In this document: piece by piece, positions 39,362 through 39,544 of the stretch
Layout of the letters: the number at the start of each line of letters is the position of its first letter
How positions within the stretch are numbered: the first letter of the stretch is position 1
From: Bradyrhizobium neotropicale
GTDB lineage: Bacteria; Pseudomonadota; Alphaproteobacteria; Rhizobiales; Xanthobacteraceae
Reading direction: 5' to 3'
NCBI RefSeq assembly: GCF_001641695.1
Contig: NZ_LSEF01000043.1
Span: 1 to 39,544, forward strand
DNA length: 39,544 nt
The notes under the pieces: generated by a model
Database searches by the model: none
Seen by the model: only the letters and a program-made list of their open reading frames with translations
What the model was told of the DNA's origin: nothing
Position numbers and translations under genes: made by a program

Positions 39362-39544
39362 ATGATGCCGACGCATGAGACCTACGACGTCATTGTCATC
39401 GGCGCCGGTGCGGGCGGCATGACGGCGGCGGCGGTCGCCGCTGCCGAGGGCCTTCGGGTGCTCGTGATCGAGAAGACCGCCTTCGTCGGCGGGACCACAG
39501 CCTGGTCCGGCGGCATGGTCTGGATTCCCGCCAATCCCAAGATA
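39362..39544 (+). CDS. FAD-dependent dehydrogenase, N-terminal part only
   Basis: The first 61 codons run off the window end. The protein starts MMPTHETYDVIVIGAGAGGM with the FAD-binding GxGxxG loop, and continues to GGTTAWSGGMVWIPANP, the pattern of the FAD_binding_2 group that includes 3-ketosteroid dehydrogenases and fumarate reductase-like flavoproteins. The GGTTAWSGGMVWIP stretch favours a 3-ketosteroid dehydrogenase-like member. The ribosome binding site is weak, and ATG 39365 is an alternative start. Length and C-terminal motifs cannot be seen. Confidence 0.8.
   Translation, partial: MMPTHETYDVIVIGAGAGGMTAAAVAAAEGLRVLVIEKTAFVGGTTAWSGGMVWIPANPKI

Noticed and set aside
1..39544. tRNA genes, CRISPR arrays, or a tRNA attachment site for the integrase
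   Set aside because: No tRNA-like cloverleaf or regularly spaced repeats were noticed by reading; the 15-bp tandem array has no spacers. A covariance-model scan was not possible here.

Overview
The window looks like accessory and housekeeping chromosome from a high-GC alphaproteobacterium, most likely Bradyrhizobium or a close relative. This rests on the overall gene repertoire (Liv-type transporters, an orphan Bug-type binding protein, urate hydroxylase PuuD, a bo3 quinol oxidase, an HpnG-type hopanoid phosphorylase, a PmtA-type phospholipid methyltransferase), on a FixK/FNR-type box, and on mosaic intergenic repeats of a kind common in that group. The assignment is from recognition of families, not from a search. 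I saw no tRNA, rRNA or CRISPR array.

Layout. 1-1509: a near-complete IS1182-family insertion sequence whose left end is the window edge. 1676-3823: membrane-bound class III adenylate cyclase with a perfect TTGAT-N4-ATCAA box upstream. 4021-4652: tyrosine recombinase broken by a one-base deletion. 4750-8350: periplasmic cupin, outer-membrane channel-like protein, and a rhizobial HGGxSTG gene pair. 8351-18532: a catabolic block with an orphan Bug binding protein, a Liv-type ABC importer (binding protein, LivH, and a LivM-LivG-LivF triple fusion), an IclR regulator, and a divergent operon of a ThDP enzyme, an SDR-fold protein lacking the catalytic Tyr/Lys, and a cupin. 18569-21832: NUDIX hydrolase, lytic transglycosylase, a small conserved protein, a VOC protein. 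21972-24736: puuD and a divergent PQQ-type sugar dehydrogenase separated by an 18-bp palindrome and a 15-bp tandem repeat. 24965-29882: an SDR and the divergent cyoABCD quinol oxidase operon. 30111-31309: a phospholipid N-methyltransferase-like gene overlapping a DedA membrane protein gene. 31310-34789: a looser, partly degraded stretch with a solitary HpnG-like phosphorylase, a nucleoside deaminase with a C-terminal membrane segment, and a small exported protein with a CxCxCxCxxC tail. 34790-39544: secreted nuclease, GMC oxidoreductase and its likely small subunit, HtrA-like protease, and the start of an FAD-dependent dehydrogenase.

How the parts work together. The IclR regulator, the Liv importer and the ThDP/SDR/cupin operon form a plausible uptake-plus-degradation unit for an unknown organic acid; a hairpin between the binding-protein gene and livH could set the high binding-protein ratio usual for such importers. 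The cyo genes encode a complete four-subunit proton-pumping ubiquinol oxidase. The methyltransferase/DedA pair and HpnG all concern membrane lipids. Mosaic repeats (three copies of about 170-190 bp plus one isolated palindrome) sit immediately after stop codons, two of them between converging genes, and may act as bidirectional terminators.

Most worth checking: the ThDP/SDR/cupin unit with its non-canonical SDR, the Cys-rich exported peptide at 33704-34084, the LivMGF triple fusion, and oxygen control of the adenylate cyclase.
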